A stretch of 37,683 bases of DNA from Nitrobacter winogradskyi (lineage in GTDB: Bacteria; Pseudomonadota; Alphaproteobacteria; Rhizobiales; Xanthobacteraceae). The notes under the pieces were generated by a model. The model was not told the origin of the DNA and did not search any database. It worked only from the letters and a program-made list of their open reading frames with translations. The stretch covers positions 1 through 37,683 of the forward strand of contig NZ_BJNF01000035.1 in assembly GCF_006539545.1 (NCBI RefSeq). The letters are read 5' to 3'. The position numbers were made by a program, and so were the translations under genes. This document shows positions 8,480 to 17,712 of this stretch, piece after piece. Every line of letters begins with the position of its first letter. The stretch's first letter is position 1.

Positions 8480-9808
8480 CTACGCCGGCGGCGTACCGTT
8501 CTCCGCCAGCACATGGCCGGCGAGATACAGCGATCCCGTGATCAGAATGCGCGGCGGAATTTCGTAGGCCAGACGCGCGACCGATTGCAGCGCGGCGGCG
8601 ACACTCACTGCGGTTTCGGCGCGCATGTCGAGCGCGCGCACCGCTTTGGCCAGCACCTCCGGCGGCATCGCGTTCTCCATGCCGGGGATCGGCACGGCAA
8701 TGACATGGCGCGTCAGGCCGGCGAAGTTGGCGAGAAAACCCTTCGCGTCCTTGTTGCCCATCATGCCTGTTATCACGACCAGCGGTCGCGACACTCGCTC
8801 CTCGAGATCGCCGAGCGCCGCCGCCGCGACCCGCCCGCCATCGGCATTGTGCCCGCCGTCGAGCCAAAGTTCGGCATCGCGCGGCGCCTGATCCACGATC
8901 CGGCCGGATGTCAGCCGCTGCATCCGCGCCGGCCATTCCGCGCCGGTCACGCCGCGCTCGAACGCCGTCGTCTCGATGGAGAAGCGATCCTGCGCCCGCA
9001 GCGTCGCGATCGCGAGGCCCGCATTGTCGAACTGATGCCGGCCGAACAGCCGGGGCGCGGCGAGGTCGAGCAGACCGTTTTCGTCCTGATAAACCAGTCG
9101 TCCGTGTTCCGCGTGGACGTGCCAGTGCTGGCCGGCCGCGTGCAGCGGACTGCGCATCTGCTTCGCCCGCTGCTCGATCACGGCCTCCGCTTCGGGCAAC
9201 TGCTCCGCGCAGATGACAGGCACGCCAGACTTGATGATGCCGGCTTTCTCGCCGGCAATCTGCGCCAGCGAGCCGCCCAGAAACTCGACATGATCGATGC
9301 CGACGGGCGTGATGACGCTCGCCAGCGGCGTCTCAACCACGTTGGTGCTGTCGAGCCGGCCGCCGAGCCCGACCTCCAGCAGCAGCACGTCGGCGGGATT
9401 TTGCGCGAACAACAGAAAGGCCGCCGCCGTCTTGATCTCGAAAAGCGTGAGCGCATCGCCGCCATTGGCGCGCTCGCATTCAAGCAGCGCGTCGCGCAAG
9501 GCATCGTCGGCAACCAGCGTTCCCGCAAGCCGCACGCACTCGTTGATCCTCACCAGATAGGGCGAGGTAAAGACGTGCACGCGCAAACCGGCGGCCTCGA
9601 GGATCGCGCGCAGATACGCAACGGTGGAGCCCTTGCCGTTGGTGCCGGCGACATGAATGACCGGCGGCAGCCTGCGTTCGGGATGATGGAGCCGCTGAAG
9701 GATACGCCGCATCCGGCCGAGCGTGAGATCGATCCTTTTCGGATGCAGCTTCGATATCCGCGCAACAACATCGTCGAGCGGGCTTTGCCGGGGCGGAACA
9801 GCGCTCAC
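8480..9808 (-). CDS. folC: Bifunctional folylpolyglutamate / dihydrofolate synthase
   Basis: FolC adds L-glutamate to dihydropteroate and gamma-glutamate to folates, using ATP. The 442 residues fit the family. The ATP-binding P-loop is GTNGKGST (residues 55-62), followed by the folate-loop region [11 protein letters not shown], the [12 protein letters not shown] segment of Mur-ligase-like enzymes, and a C-terminal WLDGGHN motif. The start is GTG and overlaps the accD stop by four bases (9805-9808). The accD-folC pairing is common in proteobacteria. The gene is the last of the trp-accD-folC unit and runs convergently toward trxA. Confidence 0.94.
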   Translation of the reverse strand: MSAVPPRQSPLDDVVARISKLHPKRIDLTLGRMRRILQRLHHPERRLPPVIHVAGTNGKGSTVAYLRAILEAAGLRVHVFTSPYLVRINECVRLAGTLVADDALRDALLECERANGGDALTLFEIKTAAAFLLFAQNPADVLLLEVGLGGRLDSTNVVETPLASVITPVGIDHVEFLGGSLAQIAGEKAGIIKSGVPVICAEQLPEAEAVIEQRAKQMRSPLHAAGQHWHVHAEHGRLVYQDENGLLDLAAPRLFGRHQFDNAGLAIATLRAQDRFSIETTAFERGVTGAEWPARMQRLTSGRIVDQAPRDAELWLDGGHNADGGRVAAAALGDLEERVSRPLVVITGMMGNKDAKGFLANFAGLTRHVIAVPIPGMENAMPPEVLAKAVRALDMRAETAVSVAAALQSVARLAYEIPPRILITGSLYLAGHVLAENGTPPA

Positions 9809-10764
9809 GCCGGAGGCGCGGCAGTCGCCGCCGGTGGAGCTTCCTGAGCGGCGGCGGGTTCATCCGGCTCATCCGGCGGAACGGCAGCAGTCGGTTCCGG
9901 CTCCGCCTCGATCATTTCCGGCGCCTTGGTCAGCAGCCGGCACACCCGCGCCAGCGTCGGCCGCAACTCGTGACGATGCACCACCAGGTCGATCATGCCG
10001 TGGTCGCGCAAATATTCCGCTCGCTGAAAACCGTCCGGCAGTTTCTCGCGGATGGTCTGCTCGATGACGCGGGCTCCGGCGAAGCCGATCAGCGCGCCGG
10101 GCTCCGCGATCTGAACGTCCCCGAGCATCGCATAGGAGGCCGTGACGCCGCCGGTGGTCGGATTCGTCAGCACCACGATGTAGGGCTGCCTGGCCTCGCG
10201 CAGCATCTGCACCGCCACGGTGGTGCGGGGCAGCTGCATCAGCGACAGCACGCCTTCCTGCATCCGCGCGCCGCCCGACGCCGCGAACACGATGAAGGGG
10301 CATCGTTTCTCGACCGCGAGTTCGAGCCCCCGCACGATCGCCTCGCCCGCCGCCATGCCGAGCGAGCCGCCCATGAAATCGAAATCCTGCACCGCGACCA
10401 CGACGGCGGAGCCTTCCAGCTTGCCGAACCCGACCTTCACGGAATCATGGAGCCCGGTTTTGGCGCGCGCGTCCCTGATGCGGTCGACATACTTGCGCTC
10501 GTCACGGAATTTCAGCGGATCGGCCGTCACCTCCGGCAACGCCACATCGTACCATGTTTCGTTGTCGAAGATCGATTTCAGCCGCGCGTCGGCGCTCATG
10601 CGCATGTGGTAGTTCGATCCGGGGATGACGAACTGGTTGCTCTCGACGTCCTTGTAGAACACGAGCTGCCCGGTGTCGGGGCACTTGATCCAGAGATTAT
10701 CCGGCGTTTCCCGCTTGAGGATATTGCGGATTTTTGGCCGGACAACGTTGGTCAACCAATTCAT
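9805..10764 (-). CDS. accD: Acetyl-CoA carboxylase carboxyltransferase subunit beta
   Basis: AccD pairs with AccA to transfer carboxyl from carboxybiotin to acetyl-CoA, the first step of fatty acid synthesis. The 319-residue protein has the crotonase-like core with [27 protein letters not shown] and [16 protein letters not shown]. The N-terminal zinc ribbon is degenerate. Only Cys28 remains; the positions equivalent to the other three ligands are Thr31, Ile47 and Ser50. The last 30 or so residues form an Ala/Pro/Glu-rich tail. The start has GGAG eight bases upstream. The family E repeat separates it from trpA upstream, and it overlaps folC downstream. Confidence 0.94.
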   Translation of the reverse strand: MNWLTNVVRPKIRNILKRETPDNLWIKCPDTGQLVFYKDVESNQFVIPGSNYHMRMSADARLKSIFDNETWYDVALPEVTADPLKFRDERKYVDRIRDARAKTGLHDSVKVGFGKLEGSAVVVAVQDFDFMGGSLGMAAGEAIVRGLELAVEKRCPFIVFAASGGARMQEGVLSLMQLPRTTVAVQMLREARQPYIVVLTNPTTGGVTASYAMLGDVQIAEPGALIGFAGARVIEQTIREKLPDGFQRAEYLRDHGMIDLVVHRHELRPTLARVCRLLTKAPEMIEAEPEPTAAVPPDEPDEPAAAQEAPPAATAAPPA

Positions 10765-10802
10765 GCCTTACTCCGTAACGCCGCACCATCTGGCGACGGC
10801 CC

Positions 10803-10960
10803 GAACCTTCTCCCCTTGCGGGACGGCGTGCCCGGCACCGCGAAGCAAGGTGCGAGCCGGGTGAGGGGTTCTTTTATCGCAAACAGGATGACGGGACGAC
10901 CCCTCACCCGCCTCGCTGCATAGATGCGGCCCGGTACCCTCTCCCACAAGGGGAGAGGGA
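10803..10960. repeat. Family E composite repeat between trpA and accD
   Basis: The segment has ends ccttctccccttgcgg and ccctctcccacaaggggaga, with the internal ggtgaggggt / acccctcaccc pair. This is the layout of the common ctctcccc-type intergenic repeats of Bradyrhizobium relatives. It fills almost the whole gap. The hairpin near trpA is not followed by Ts on the transcribed strand, so transcription into accD may continue. Confidence 0.7.
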
Positions 10961-10967
10961 AAAAAGC

Positions 10968-11804
10968 CTAGTCCGCCGCTTGCCGCGCCGACCGCACGCC
11001 CTCGGCCAGCGCCGCCGCGAGAGAGGCGACCGCCTGGACGGTTCCGGACGTCGCCTTGCCTTCGGCGTCGAGGCTGGCGCTGAGCGCATCGACCAGCGCC
11101 GAGCCGACCACCGCGCCGTCCGAGCGCTCGGCGATGCCGCGCGCGGCATCCGGGGTGCGGATGCCGAAGCCGACGCAGACCGGCAGGCTCGTATGGCGCT
11201 TGATGCGCCCGACCGCCGCGCCGACCGCGGTCGAATCCGCCGCCGCGCTGCCGGTGATCCCGGTGATCGAGACGTAGTACACAAAGCCCGACGTATTCGC
11301 GAGCACCGCCGGCAGACGCTTGTCATCCGTCGTCGGCGTCGCCAGGCGAATGAAATTCAATCCGGCTTTCATCGCCGGGATGCACAACTCGGAGTCTTCC
11401 TCCGGCGGCAGGTCGACGACGATCAGGCCATCGACGCCGGCCGCCCTGGCATCGTCAAGAAATTTCTCGACGCCGTAGATGTAGACCGGGTTGTAATAGC
11501 CCATCAGCACGACCGGCGTCGAATCGTCGTCCTTCCGAAACTCGCCGATCATCCGCAGCGTGCCGGTCAGGGTCATGCCCGCATCGAGCGCGCGCCGCCC
11601 GGCCGCCTGGACCGCCGGACCATCCGCCATCGGATCGGTGAAAGGCATTCCGATTTCGATGATATCGGCGCCGGCCTTCGGCAGCGCCCTGATGATGGCG
11701 AGCGAGGTCGCGGGGTCCGGATCGCCAGCCATCAGAAAAGTGACGAAGGCCGAGCGTCCCTGCTTGCGCAACTCGGCGAAGCGCGTGTCGATACGGGTTG
11801 TCAT
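10968..11804 (-). CDS. trpA: Tryptophan synthase alpha subunit
   Basis: TrpA cleaves indole-3-glycerol phosphate to indole and glyceraldehyde-3-phosphate and channels indole to TrpB in the alpha2-beta2 complex. The 278-residue TIM barrel contains the catalytic Glu50 (DIIEIG) and Asp61 (DPMADGP), the loop [10 protein letters not shown] and the phosphate-binding VGFGI and VGSAL segments. The ATG at 11804 overlaps the stop of the upstream small membrane-protein gene (ATGA). There is no convincing ribosome binding site before it, so translation probably depends on coupling to that gene. An open frame up to 11918 belongs to the neighbouring gene's DNA and is not part of TrpA. Confidence 0.94.
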   Translation of the reverse strand: MTTRIDTRFAELRKQGRSAFVTFLMAGDPDPATSLAIIRALPKAGADIIEIGMPFTDPMADGPAVQAAGRRALDAGMTLTGTLRMIGEFRKDDDSTPVVLMGYYNPVYIYGVEKFLDDARAAGVDGLIVVDLPPEEDSELCIPAMKAGLNFIRLATPTTDDKRLPAVLANTSGFVYYVSITGITGSAAADSTAVGAAVGRIKRHTSLPVCVGFGIRTPDAARGIAERSDGAVVGSALVDALSASLDAEGKATSGTVQAVASLAAALAEGVRSARQAAD

Positions 11805-12244
11805 ACTTTGTATCCGAAAACTCGAACTAAGGAGAACACCATGCCCCCAAACGACATAATTCCAAAGATCAAGAAGACCGTGTTGAATATCTGACGATAT
11901 GAAAGAGTGCCTTCGCACTCGTCTGCCAATCTGATGGGATTAGGCATTTCTGGATCTCCGATGCGCTCCAAGCAATAACTTAGGAGTTCTTCGCCGTGCT
12001 TGACCAGAGTTGCAGTTCGTCGATCGAGATACTTGAAGCAAATACATATCGCCCCTAGTACAAATGCAATTGTACTCGCAGCTAATGGGCTGACAGATAG
12101 CGCGGTAAAAAAGCCTCCTATACAGAAGCCAGCGATTAAAAGAAAAAAGTTGAAAGCCTTTAGACGCTGATCTGCATGGACTTTGAACCACTCAAGGCCA
12201 ATCTCTTTTGATAGCTTGAGACAGTCCTGATGAGTGTCATTCAC
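11801..12244 (-). CDS. Small three-helix membrane protein nested between trpB and trpA
   Basis: This 147-residue protein has no function I can assign. The N-terminal helix [17 protein letters not shown] leads into transmembrane segments at about 31-50 and 53-72. A charged cytoplasmic stretch with [18 protein letters not shown] follows, then a third segment at about 119-141. The [12 protein letters not shown] pattern resembles a poorly described family of small accessory membrane proteins, from memory only. The GTG start overlaps the trpB stop (GTGA) with AGGA four bases upstream, and the stop overlaps the trpA start (ATGA). The DNA is visibly richer in A+T than trpA and trpB, suggesting acquisition. 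Frame, helices and overlaps support a real gene; the role is open. Confidence 0.82.
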   Translation of the reverse strand: MNDTHQDCLKLSKEIGLEWFKVHADQRLKAFNFFLLIAGFCIGGFFTALSVSPLAASTIAFVLGAICICFKYLDRRTATLVKHGEELLSYCLERIGDPEMPNPIRLADECEGTLSYRQIFNTVFLIFGIMSFGGMVFSLVRVFGYKV

Positions 12245-13485
12245 TTCTTCCTGCCCTTCAGGATATCGCCGACCTGCGGCACGTCCTTGTCGCCACGGCC
12301 CGAGAGGTTGACCACCATCAGGTGATCCTTCGACCGCCGCGGCGCGAGTTCGATGACGCGCGCGATGGCATGCGCCGATTCCAGCGCCGGGATGATGCCT
12401 TCCAGCCGCGACAGCAGTTGAAACGCGCCAAGCGCTTCCTCGTCGGTCGCGGAGAGATAGGTGACGCGGCCGGTCTCGTGCAGCCATGAATGCTCCGGCC
12501 CGATGCCGGGATAGTCCAGCCCCGCCGAAATCGAATGCGCGTCCTCGATCTGGCCGTCGCCATCCATCAAGAGATAGGTGCGATTGCCGTGCAGCACGCC
12601 GGGCCGCCCGCCGGTGAGCGAGGCCGCGTGCTGCTTGTCGAGCCCGTGTCCCGCCGCCTCGACGCCGAAAATCTCCACCGAGGATTCATCGAGGAACGGA
12701 TGAAACAATCCCATCGCGTTGGAGCCGCCGCCGATGCAGGCGATCAGCGAATCCGGCAACCGGCCTTCCACCTCCTGCATCTGCCATCGTGTTTCCTCGC
12801 CGATGATCGACTGGAAGTCGCGCACCATCATCGGATAGGGATGCGGCCCCGCCACCGTGCCGATGCAATAGAAGGTGTCGTGAACGTTGGTCACCCAGTC
12901 GCGCAGCGCCTCGTTCATCGCATCCTTCAGCGTGCGGGTGCCGGACTGCACCGGCACCACTTTCGCCCCCAGCATTTCCATGCGGATGACGTTCGGCTCC
13001 TGCCGCGCCACATCCACCGCGCCCATATAGACCACGCAGTCCAGGCCGAAGCGCGCGCACAGCGTCGCGGTGGCGACGCCATGCTGGCCCGCGCCGGTCT
13101 CGGCGATGATGCGCTTCTTGCCCATGCGCCGCGCCACCAGAATCTGGCCCAGCACATTGTTGACCTTGTGCGAGCCGGTGTGGTTGAGCTCCTCGCGCTT
13201 CAGGTAGATTTTTGCGCCGCCGGCGCCGCCCGAGGCCGCGGAAATCTCCCGAAGGTGTTCGGTCAGACGCTCGGCGAAGTACAGGGGCGACGGTCGTCCG
13301 ATATAGTCCTTGCGATAGCGCGCCATGTCGCGCTGGAACGCGGCGTCGCCCTTGGCGTCGGCATAGGCCTTCTCAAGATCGAGGATCAAAGGCATCAGCG
13401 TTTCCGCCACGAAGCGGCCGCCGAACATGCCGAAATGCCCGCGCTCGTCGGGGCCGGACCGGAAGGAATTGCGGAGAGAACTCAT
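12241..13485 (-). CDS. trpB: Tryptophan synthase beta subunit
   Basis: TrpB condenses indole and L-serine to L-tryptophan with pyridoxal phosphate. The 414-residue protein has the PLP lysine Lys107 in [10 protein letters not shown], the [10 protein letters not shown] loop and the phosphate-binding [11 protein letters not shown] short Gly/Ala-rich insert (about residues 82-91) precedes the KIYLKRE strand. The ATG at 13485 has AAGGG five bases upstream; a GTG two codons earlier (13491) would lie inside that site. The stop overlaps the GTG of the nested membrane-protein gene. Repeats fill the gap to trpF. Confidence 0.95.
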   Translation of the reverse strand: MSSLRNSFRSGPDERGHFGMFGGRFVAETLMPLILDLEKAYADAKGDAAFQRDMARYRKDYIGRPSPLYFAERLTEHLREISAASGGAGGAKIYLKREELNHTGSHKVNNVLGQILVARRMGKKRIIAETGAGQHGVATATLCARFGLDCVVYMGAVDVARQEPNVIRMEMLGAKVVPVQSGTRTLKDAMNEALRDWVTNVHDTFYCIGTVAGPHPYPMMVRDFQSIIGEETRWQMQEVEGRLPDSLIACIGGGSNAMGLFHPFLDESSVEIFGVEAAGHGLDKQHAASLTGGRPGVLHGNRTYLLMDGDGQIEDAHSISAGLDYPGIGPEHSWLHETGRVTYLSATDEEALGAFQLLSRLEGIIPALESAHAIARVIELAPRRSKDHLMVVNLSGRGDKDVPQVGDILKGRKK

Positions 13486-13495
13486 CGTCACCCTT

Positions 13496-13528
13496 CGTCA
13501 TGGCCGGATTCATTCCGGCCATCCACGT
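13496..13528. repeat. Family D palindrome beside the trpB start
   Basis: The segment cgtcatggccgg ... ccggccatccacgtc is the half-unit seen in the larger copy at 26054-26145. It directly abuts the trpB ribosome binding site on one side and the family B copy on the other. Confidence 0.6.
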
Positions 13529-13654
13529 CTAGAGCATGTTCGCTTCTGATTGAATCAGAAGCGAAGCTCTGGATTATTGTTTTGACGCGTTTTCTTCACG
13601 CGGTGCCCATCCCGGGTCAAGCCCGGGGACACGCCTCGCTCGAAAACGCTCTAG
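13529..13654. repeat. Family B palindromic repeat, full copy
   Basis: Same organisation and orientation as the copy at 972-1100: ctagagcatg, the ttcgcttctg / cagaagcgaa hairpin, gacgcgttttcttcacgcg, a cccgggtcaagcccggg hairpin, and tcgctcgaaaacgct followed by ctag. It occupies most of the trpF-trpB gap. Confidence 0.85.
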
Positions 13655-13691
13655 TCTGCGCGGACATACCAACTCCCGTGTTTCCCGGAAA

Positions 13692-14369
13692 CTAACCCAC
13701 ATGCGAGGTGGTTTCGCGCAAACTGGTTGCAGCCCGTCGCGCGGCATCGATGAAGTCCCGGATCATACCGGCATCCTTCACCCCCGGCGCGCTTTCCACG
13801 CCTGAGGAAACATCGACGCCGCCGGCCCGCGTGATCCGCACCGCGTCATCGACGTTGCCTGCCGCCAAGCCGCCCGACAGCATGAATGGAATATCGACGG
13901 ACAGATTTTCCAGAAGACGCCAGTCGAAGGGTACGCCCAGCCCGCCCGGCCGGGTCGCGTGCTTTGGCGGACGCGCATCGAACAGCAGGCGGTCGGCGAC
14001 TGTGACATAGCGTGGCAGGTCCGCGAGATCGGCGGCGGTCTCGACGCCGATCGCCTTCATCACCGGCAGGCCGAAGCGCCGCTTGACCTCGCGGATGCGC
14101 GTCACGGTTTCCTTGCCGTGAAGTTGCAGCAGATCCGGCCGCAAGGCCTCGATGATTCCGGAGAGCGTCTCATCATCGGCGTCGACAGTCAGCGCGACCT
14201 TGGCCGCCCGGCCTCGCACCTGCGCGCCGAGATCTTGCGCGCGCGCAAGCTCAAGATGCCGCGGCGACGGCGGAAAGAAGACGAATCCCACCATATCGGC
14301 GCCGGCCTGCAACGCCACATCGAGCGTCGAAGGGGTAGACAGGCCGCATATCTTGACGATCAGTGACAT
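13692..14369 (-). CDS. trpF: Phosphoribosylanthranilate isomerase
   Basis: TrpF isomerises N-(5-phosphoribosyl)anthranilate to CdRP, the third step of tryptophan synthesis. The 225-residue TIM barrel has the catalytic Cys8 (VKICGL) and Asp131 (LLFDARPP), and the phosphate-binding SGGLAAGNV and VDVSSGVES loops. It is the first gene of trpF-trpB-X-trpA-accD-folC, the usual alphaproteobacterial order apart from the inserted X. The 338-base gap upstream holds a family A repeat and no recognisable attenuator. Confidence 0.95.
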   Translation of the reverse strand: MSLIVKICGLSTPSTLDVALQAGADMVGFVFFPPSPRHLELARAQDLGAQVRGRAAKVALTVDADDETLSGIIEALRPDLLQLHGKETVTRIREVKRRFGLPVMKAIGVETAADLADLPRYVTVADRLLFDARPPKHATRPGGLGVPFDWRLLENLSVDIPFMLSGGLAAGNVDDAVRITRAGGVDVSSGVESAPGVKDAGMIRDFIDAARRAATSLRETTSHVG

Positions 14370-14417
14370 GATCTCGAATGGTCCGGCACAACCCGGCCAT
14401 GGCAGGCCGGCGCGCAG

Positions 14418-14534
14418 CTAGAGCGGGATGAGGAAAAGTGTGGTGCGGTTTTCCGCCCGCATCCCGCTCTCAAATATTGGAATCGATCACGTTTATGGTT
14501 TTGGACCAATTCGATCCAAAACCATCGTGATCTA
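14418..14534. repeat. Family A palindromic repeat upstream of trpF
   Basis: The element runs from ctagagcgggatg to gtgatcta with two hairpins: gagcgggatg with catcccgctc, and atggttttgga with tccaaaaccat. It matches the copies at 35015-35133 (same orientation) and 7079-7193 (inverted). The rest of the trpF-lapA gap (14535-14707) shows nothing I can identify. Confidence 0.85.
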
Positions 14535-14707
14535 TCAGCACGATGGGCCATTTCTACAACGTCGCAAGCGGCTTGTCTCGCTTGCGTGAGACGCGACCCG
14601 AACGTTCTTTCCACTTGCGACGGGGTATGCAGGATCGGCGATCGCGGAACGCGGTTCACAAGCCCAAGGACATGCTCGAGGACATGCTCGGCGGCGCTTT
14701 AACACCG

Positions 14708-15055
14708 CTATCCGGCGCGCCGGGTCAGGTCCGGCAACCGCGACACCTCCTGCGCCTCGTAGCGGGATCGCAGATCCGCCAGTTCCACGTGCGCTTTCCG
14801 CGCATCCGTCTCGTACTGACGGGCTGCATAGCGCCAGCGGCGCTGCCCCACCCAGGTCGCGACGCTGCCGGCGACCACGCCGAAAATAGCCACCGAGATG
14901 ATCAGAACGAACAGCGGCAGCGTGATGCCGGTCTGAGGGTCGGATCCGCCGAAGGGGTCGAACGTCACCGTGACCAAACGGCGGTTGGCGAACGCGAACA
15001 CGATGAAAAGGACACCAAGCGGAATCAGGATCAGGCCGGTCAGGAATTTGCGCAT
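14708..15055 (-). CDS. LapA-type (DUF1049) inner-membrane protein
   Basis: This 115-residue protein has two transmembrane segments (about residues 5-24 and 46-67) and a charged, probably coiled-coil C-terminus (WRYAARQYETDARKAHVELA). That matches the LapA/DUF1049 family. In E. coli, LapA with LapB helps control lipopolysaccharide synthesis. The start has a purine-rich GAGAGAG upstream. It lies downstream of ihfB in the same direction, an arrangement seen widely in proteobacteria and often followed by trpF. Confidence 0.82.
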   Translation of the reverse strand: MRKFLTGLILIPLGVLFIVFAFANRRLVTVTFDPFGGSDPQTGITLPLFVLIISVAIFGVVAGSVATWVGQRRWRYAARQYETDARKAHVELADLRSRYEAQEVSRLPDLTRRAG

Positions 15056-15138
15056 GATCTCTCTCGCGACGCTGCGTCAGCCGGCACTCATGCTGACAGG
15101 TGCGCTTGCCGATTGATGGGGCCGCCCCCCTGAACGTT

Positions 15139-15444
15139 CTATGCGTTCGCTTCGCTCGTCGCATTGTCGCGATTGAGCCGCTCACGCATTTCCTTGCCGG
15201 TCTTGAAAAACGGTACACTTTTCTGATCGACCGGGACGTGTTCTCCCGTACGCGGATTGCGGCCCGCGCGGGCAGGACGATGTTTGACTGAAAACGCACC
15301 AAAGCCACGCAACTCGACGCGATCGCCCCGCGCAAGAGCGGCGACGATCTCATCGAGGATCGCGTTCACGATGTTCTCCACATCCCGCTGGTAGAGGTGC
15401 GGGTTATGTTCGGCGATGCGCTGAACGAGTTCGGATTTGATCAT
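15139..15444 (-). CDS. ihfB: Integration host factor subunit beta
   Basis: IHF-beta pairs with IHF-alpha to bind specific sites and bend DNA sharply in recombination, replication and transcription. The 101-residue protein begins [19 protein letters not shown], has the [10 protein letters not shown] strand and carries RNPRTGEHV, whose Pro intercalates DNA. The [13 protein letters not shown] tail is typical. A tail of Asn/Ala-rich residues ends the protein. It is followed by lapA. A palindrome and a -35-like TTGACA lie about 55 bases upstream. Confidence 0.95.
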   Translation of the reverse strand: MIKSELVQRIAEHNPHLYQRDVENIVNAILDEIVAALARGDRVELRGFGAFSVKHRPARAGRNPRTGEHVPVDQKSVPFFKTGKEMRERLNRDNATSEANA

Positions 15445-15494
15445 CGAGACAAAGGCCCATGCGTGGGATGCCCATTTCCGTGAAAATGGTCAGG

Positions 15495-15508
15495 ACTGTC
15501 AAGACAGT
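15495..15508 (-). promoter_or_regulatory. Perfect palindrome with TTGACA upstream of ihfB
   Basis: ACTGTC-AA-GACAGT is a 6-base perfect inverted repeat about 50 bases before the ihfB start. On the minus strand it contains TTGACA, a consensus -35 hexamer, but the -10 region 17 bases on (GGAAAT) is poor. It could be an operator overlapping a promoter; this is a weak inference. Confidence 0.3.
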
Positions 15509-15609
15509 AAATGTGATTCGGGTCGCGGGAGAAATCGGCCGCGATGGCTTGCGTTGCAACATCGGTGGCTTTTCGCGGCGCGAAATGCCTGCTCACGAGC
15601 GGCTTGACC

Positions 15610-16593
15610 TCAATTCGATGGCGCAGGATGCCAAAGCGCCAGCATTCCGTCGAGATTCAGGCGATCCGCTGCCCGCACGATCCCGGCCTGCTCGACCTGC
15701 CGCGCAATGCCGCCCAATCCCAACGCGTCGAACGCCACCGACGCAGCGGTGCGGATGAACGTCAGATCGGTGAAGCGCGGCGTCAACTTGAAATCGCGCA
15801 CCGGAAGGTCGGGCGCGACCTTCTTTTCCGCCACAAGCCAGGCGATCGCGACCTTTTCGTCGCCAAGCTGATCGATCAACTTGAGATCCAGTGCCTGCCG
15901 GCCGGTGAAAACGCGCCCGTCGGCGACTTTCTCGAGCTGCGCATCGTCCATGCCGCGCCGGTTCTGCACCAGACCCCGAAACCAGGCGAAGGAATCCTTC
16001 ACCAGGGCGTCGATCGCGGCCCGCGCCTCCGGACTGGTCGGTTCATATCCGCTCGGGGCCGCCTTCAGCGGCGAGGATTTCACCGCCTCCACCTTGACCC
16101 CGACCGTTTTCAGAAGTTCGGTGACGTTCGGATACTGAAACAGCACGCCGATCGAGCCGACCAGCGCTGTTTGCTGCGCGACGATGTGATCGGAGGCAAG
16201 TGCGGCGATATATCCGCCGGACGCGCCGAGCCCTTCCACCACCACGACCATCGGCTTTTTGGCCTTCAGGCGCGTCAGGGCCTCATAAAGCTCTTCCGAC
16301 CCGGCGGTGGTGCCACCCGGCGAGTTGATGTGGACGACGACCGCAGGCGCCTTCGATTTTCCAAGCCGCTCCAGGGCCTCGACCCGCTTCTGGTCGCTGC
16401 GGATCAGACCATCGATGTTGACGCGCTGGATCGCGGAGTCACCCGTCAGTTTGCTCCCCCAGGGCGAGGCATAAGCGCCGAGCGCGACGATCGCGCCGAT
16501 CACGATCAAAGCCGACGCCACGCGCCAGAAGGTGAGCTTGCGGCGCAGCCTGCGGCGATCGACGATCATGTCGGATTCCATCGACATCGACAT
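15610..16593 (-). CDS. sppA: Signal peptide peptidase SppA (S49 family)
   Basis: This short-type S49 serine peptidase digests cleaved signal peptides in the membrane. The 327 residues contain an N-terminal transmembrane segment (about 22-42), the nucleophile Ser125 in LGASGGYIA, the general-base candidate Lys177 in SSPLKAAPSG, and the INSPGG loop (about 90-94). The ATG at 16593 is preceded by GGAGGAG; three more ATGs follow within eight codons, but the first has the proper spacing. A family B repeat ends right at the ribosome binding site. ihfB follows in the same direction, as in many relatives. Confidence 0.92.
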   Translation of the reverse strand: MSMSMESDMIVDRRRLRRKLTFWRVASALIVIGAIVALGAYASPWGSKLTGDSAIQRVNIDGLIRSDQKRVEALERLGKSKAPAVVVHINSPGGTTAGSEELYEALTRLKAKKPMVVVVEGLGASGGYIAALASDHIVAQQTALVGSIGVLFQYPNVTELLKTVGVKVEAVKSSPLKAAPSGYEPTSPEARAAIDALVKDSFAWFRGLVQNRRGMDDAQLEKVADGRVFTGRQALDLKLIDQLGDEKVAIAWLVAEKKVAPDLPVRDFKLTPRFTDLTFIRTAASVAFDALGLGGIARQVEQAGIVRAADRLNLDGMLALWHPAPSN

Positions 16594-16602
16594 TTCTCCT
16601 CC

Positions 16603-16732
16603 ATAGCGTTTTCCCGCGAAGCATATCCTCAGGCATGGCCCGAGGACAGATATCGGTTCGCGTCAAGAAAACGCGTCAAAACAACGATCTGGGACTTCGC
16701 TTCTGATTCAATCGGAAGCGAAGCTCCCGGGT
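16603..16732. repeat. Family B palindromic repeat, inverted copy
   Basis: This copy is inverted relative to 972-1100: atagcgttttc at the start, a diverged cctcaggcatggcccgagg hairpin, ttcgcgtcaagaaaacgcgt, and ttcgcttctg / cggaagcgaa. It starts next to the sppA ribosome binding site. The remaining bases up to 16867 show no gene. Confidence 0.8.
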
Positions 16733-16867
16733 TGCGGCCGATTGCACCGTCACCGGTGCACGGGTGATACCAAAGGTCCGCCAGGCTACACCAGTTGCGG
16801 CCCAATATGAAGAAAGCATGGCCGGAGTACGACACCGCGCCGTCTCGGTGATTCGGACCTTGCATGG

Positions 16868-17608
16868 CTAGCGGCTGTGCCGATCTGGCGCGATCAGTTC
16901 CGGCCGCGGCCCCGACAGCCGCTTGTGCATGTGGACCATGAAGGCCATGCCGAACAGCGGCGTCGCCAGATTGACGATCGGAATCGCAACAAACGCGGCA
17001 ATGATCAGGCCGGCCATAAAGACTGTCGAGGCGTTATCGCGGCGCATCGCCTTGGCTTCCGCCGGCGAGCGGAATCGCATCGCCGCAAGCTCGAAATATT
17101 CACGGCCGAGCAGCCACGCGGTCGCGATGAAGAACGCGATCACGCCCGCGCCGGCCACGAACACGAACGGCAGCGCAATCAGATAGACGAGCAACGTCAG
17201 CAGCGCCGCCTTGATGCTTTCGGTCATCGCAAGGCCGATCGGCAGCGCAGCTCCCGGACGGTCGGCCGGGTAATGCTCGTGCTCGACGATCTCCGCGACA
17301 TCGTCGACGAACACGCCCGCCACCAGCGAGGTGATCGCGGGCATCAGAAACACCGCGCCGAACACGATGCCGAGGCCCGCGGCGATTGAAAGAATCCAGG
17401 CGAGGATATTGAGCGGCGTGTGGAAGGCGGGCCCCAGCATGGTCTCCGCCCAGACCTCGCCCGATCCGGCAAGCCAGCTCAAAAGCCGCTGCAGCCCGAC
17501 AGCGGTGACGACGATCAGCACCAGCGCCAGCCCGATCACGCGCCACAGAATGGCGCGCATCGGCAGCGAAAGAATCTGCGTAAGGGCGTTGACAGCGGCG
17601 CCGATCAT
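16868..17608 (-). CDS. EI24/CysZ-like membrane protein
   Basis: This 246-residue integral membrane protein has about four hydrophobic stretches: GLALVLIVVTAVGLQRLLSW (near 28), ILSIAAGLGIVFGAVFLMPA (near 72), LLVYLIALPFVFVAGAGVIA (near 140) and FMAGLIIAAFVAIPIVNLAT (near 197). The central LLGREYFELAAMRF is typical of the EI24 domain, which includes CysZ, a sulfate permease. Here no cys genes are nearby, so the substrate is unknown. The gene is flanked by the redoxin gene and sppA on the same strand. Confidence 0.75.
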   Translation of the reverse strand: MIGAAVNALTQILSLPMRAILWRVIGLALVLIVVTAVGLQRLLSWLAGSGEVWAETMLGPAFHTPLNILAWILSIAAGLGIVFGAVFLMPAITSLVAGVFVDDVAEIVEHEHYPADRPGAALPIGLAMTESIKAALLTLLVYLIALPFVFVAGAGVIAFFIATAWLLGREYFELAAMRFRSPAEAKAMRRDNASTVFMAGLIIAAFVAIPIVNLATPLFGMAFMVHMHKRLSGPRPELIAPDRHSR

Positions 17609-17712
17609 GACGGAGCGTTCCCCGGGAAATCCCTGCGCTCAGATAAACGCCGCAACCCCGGCCGGCAAGAGCGCGAGGCTTCTGACGCTGGACTGATCAG
17701 AAGCGAGATATT

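Noticed and set aside
11805-11918. N-terminal extension of TrpA by 38 residues
   Set aside because: This DNA codes for the C-terminus of the nested membrane protein in another frame; the ATG at 11804 is the conserved start.
12245-12487. Longer frame for the nested membrane protein running into trpB
   Set aside because: This portion is Arg/Gly-rich shadow translation of trpB; the GTG at the trpB stop with a ribosome binding site is the better start.
14360-14659. Possible trp leader peptide (RSRWFWIE, two Trp codons) before trpF
   Set aside because: The Trp codons come from the family A repeat, and no terminator/antiterminator arrangement follows.
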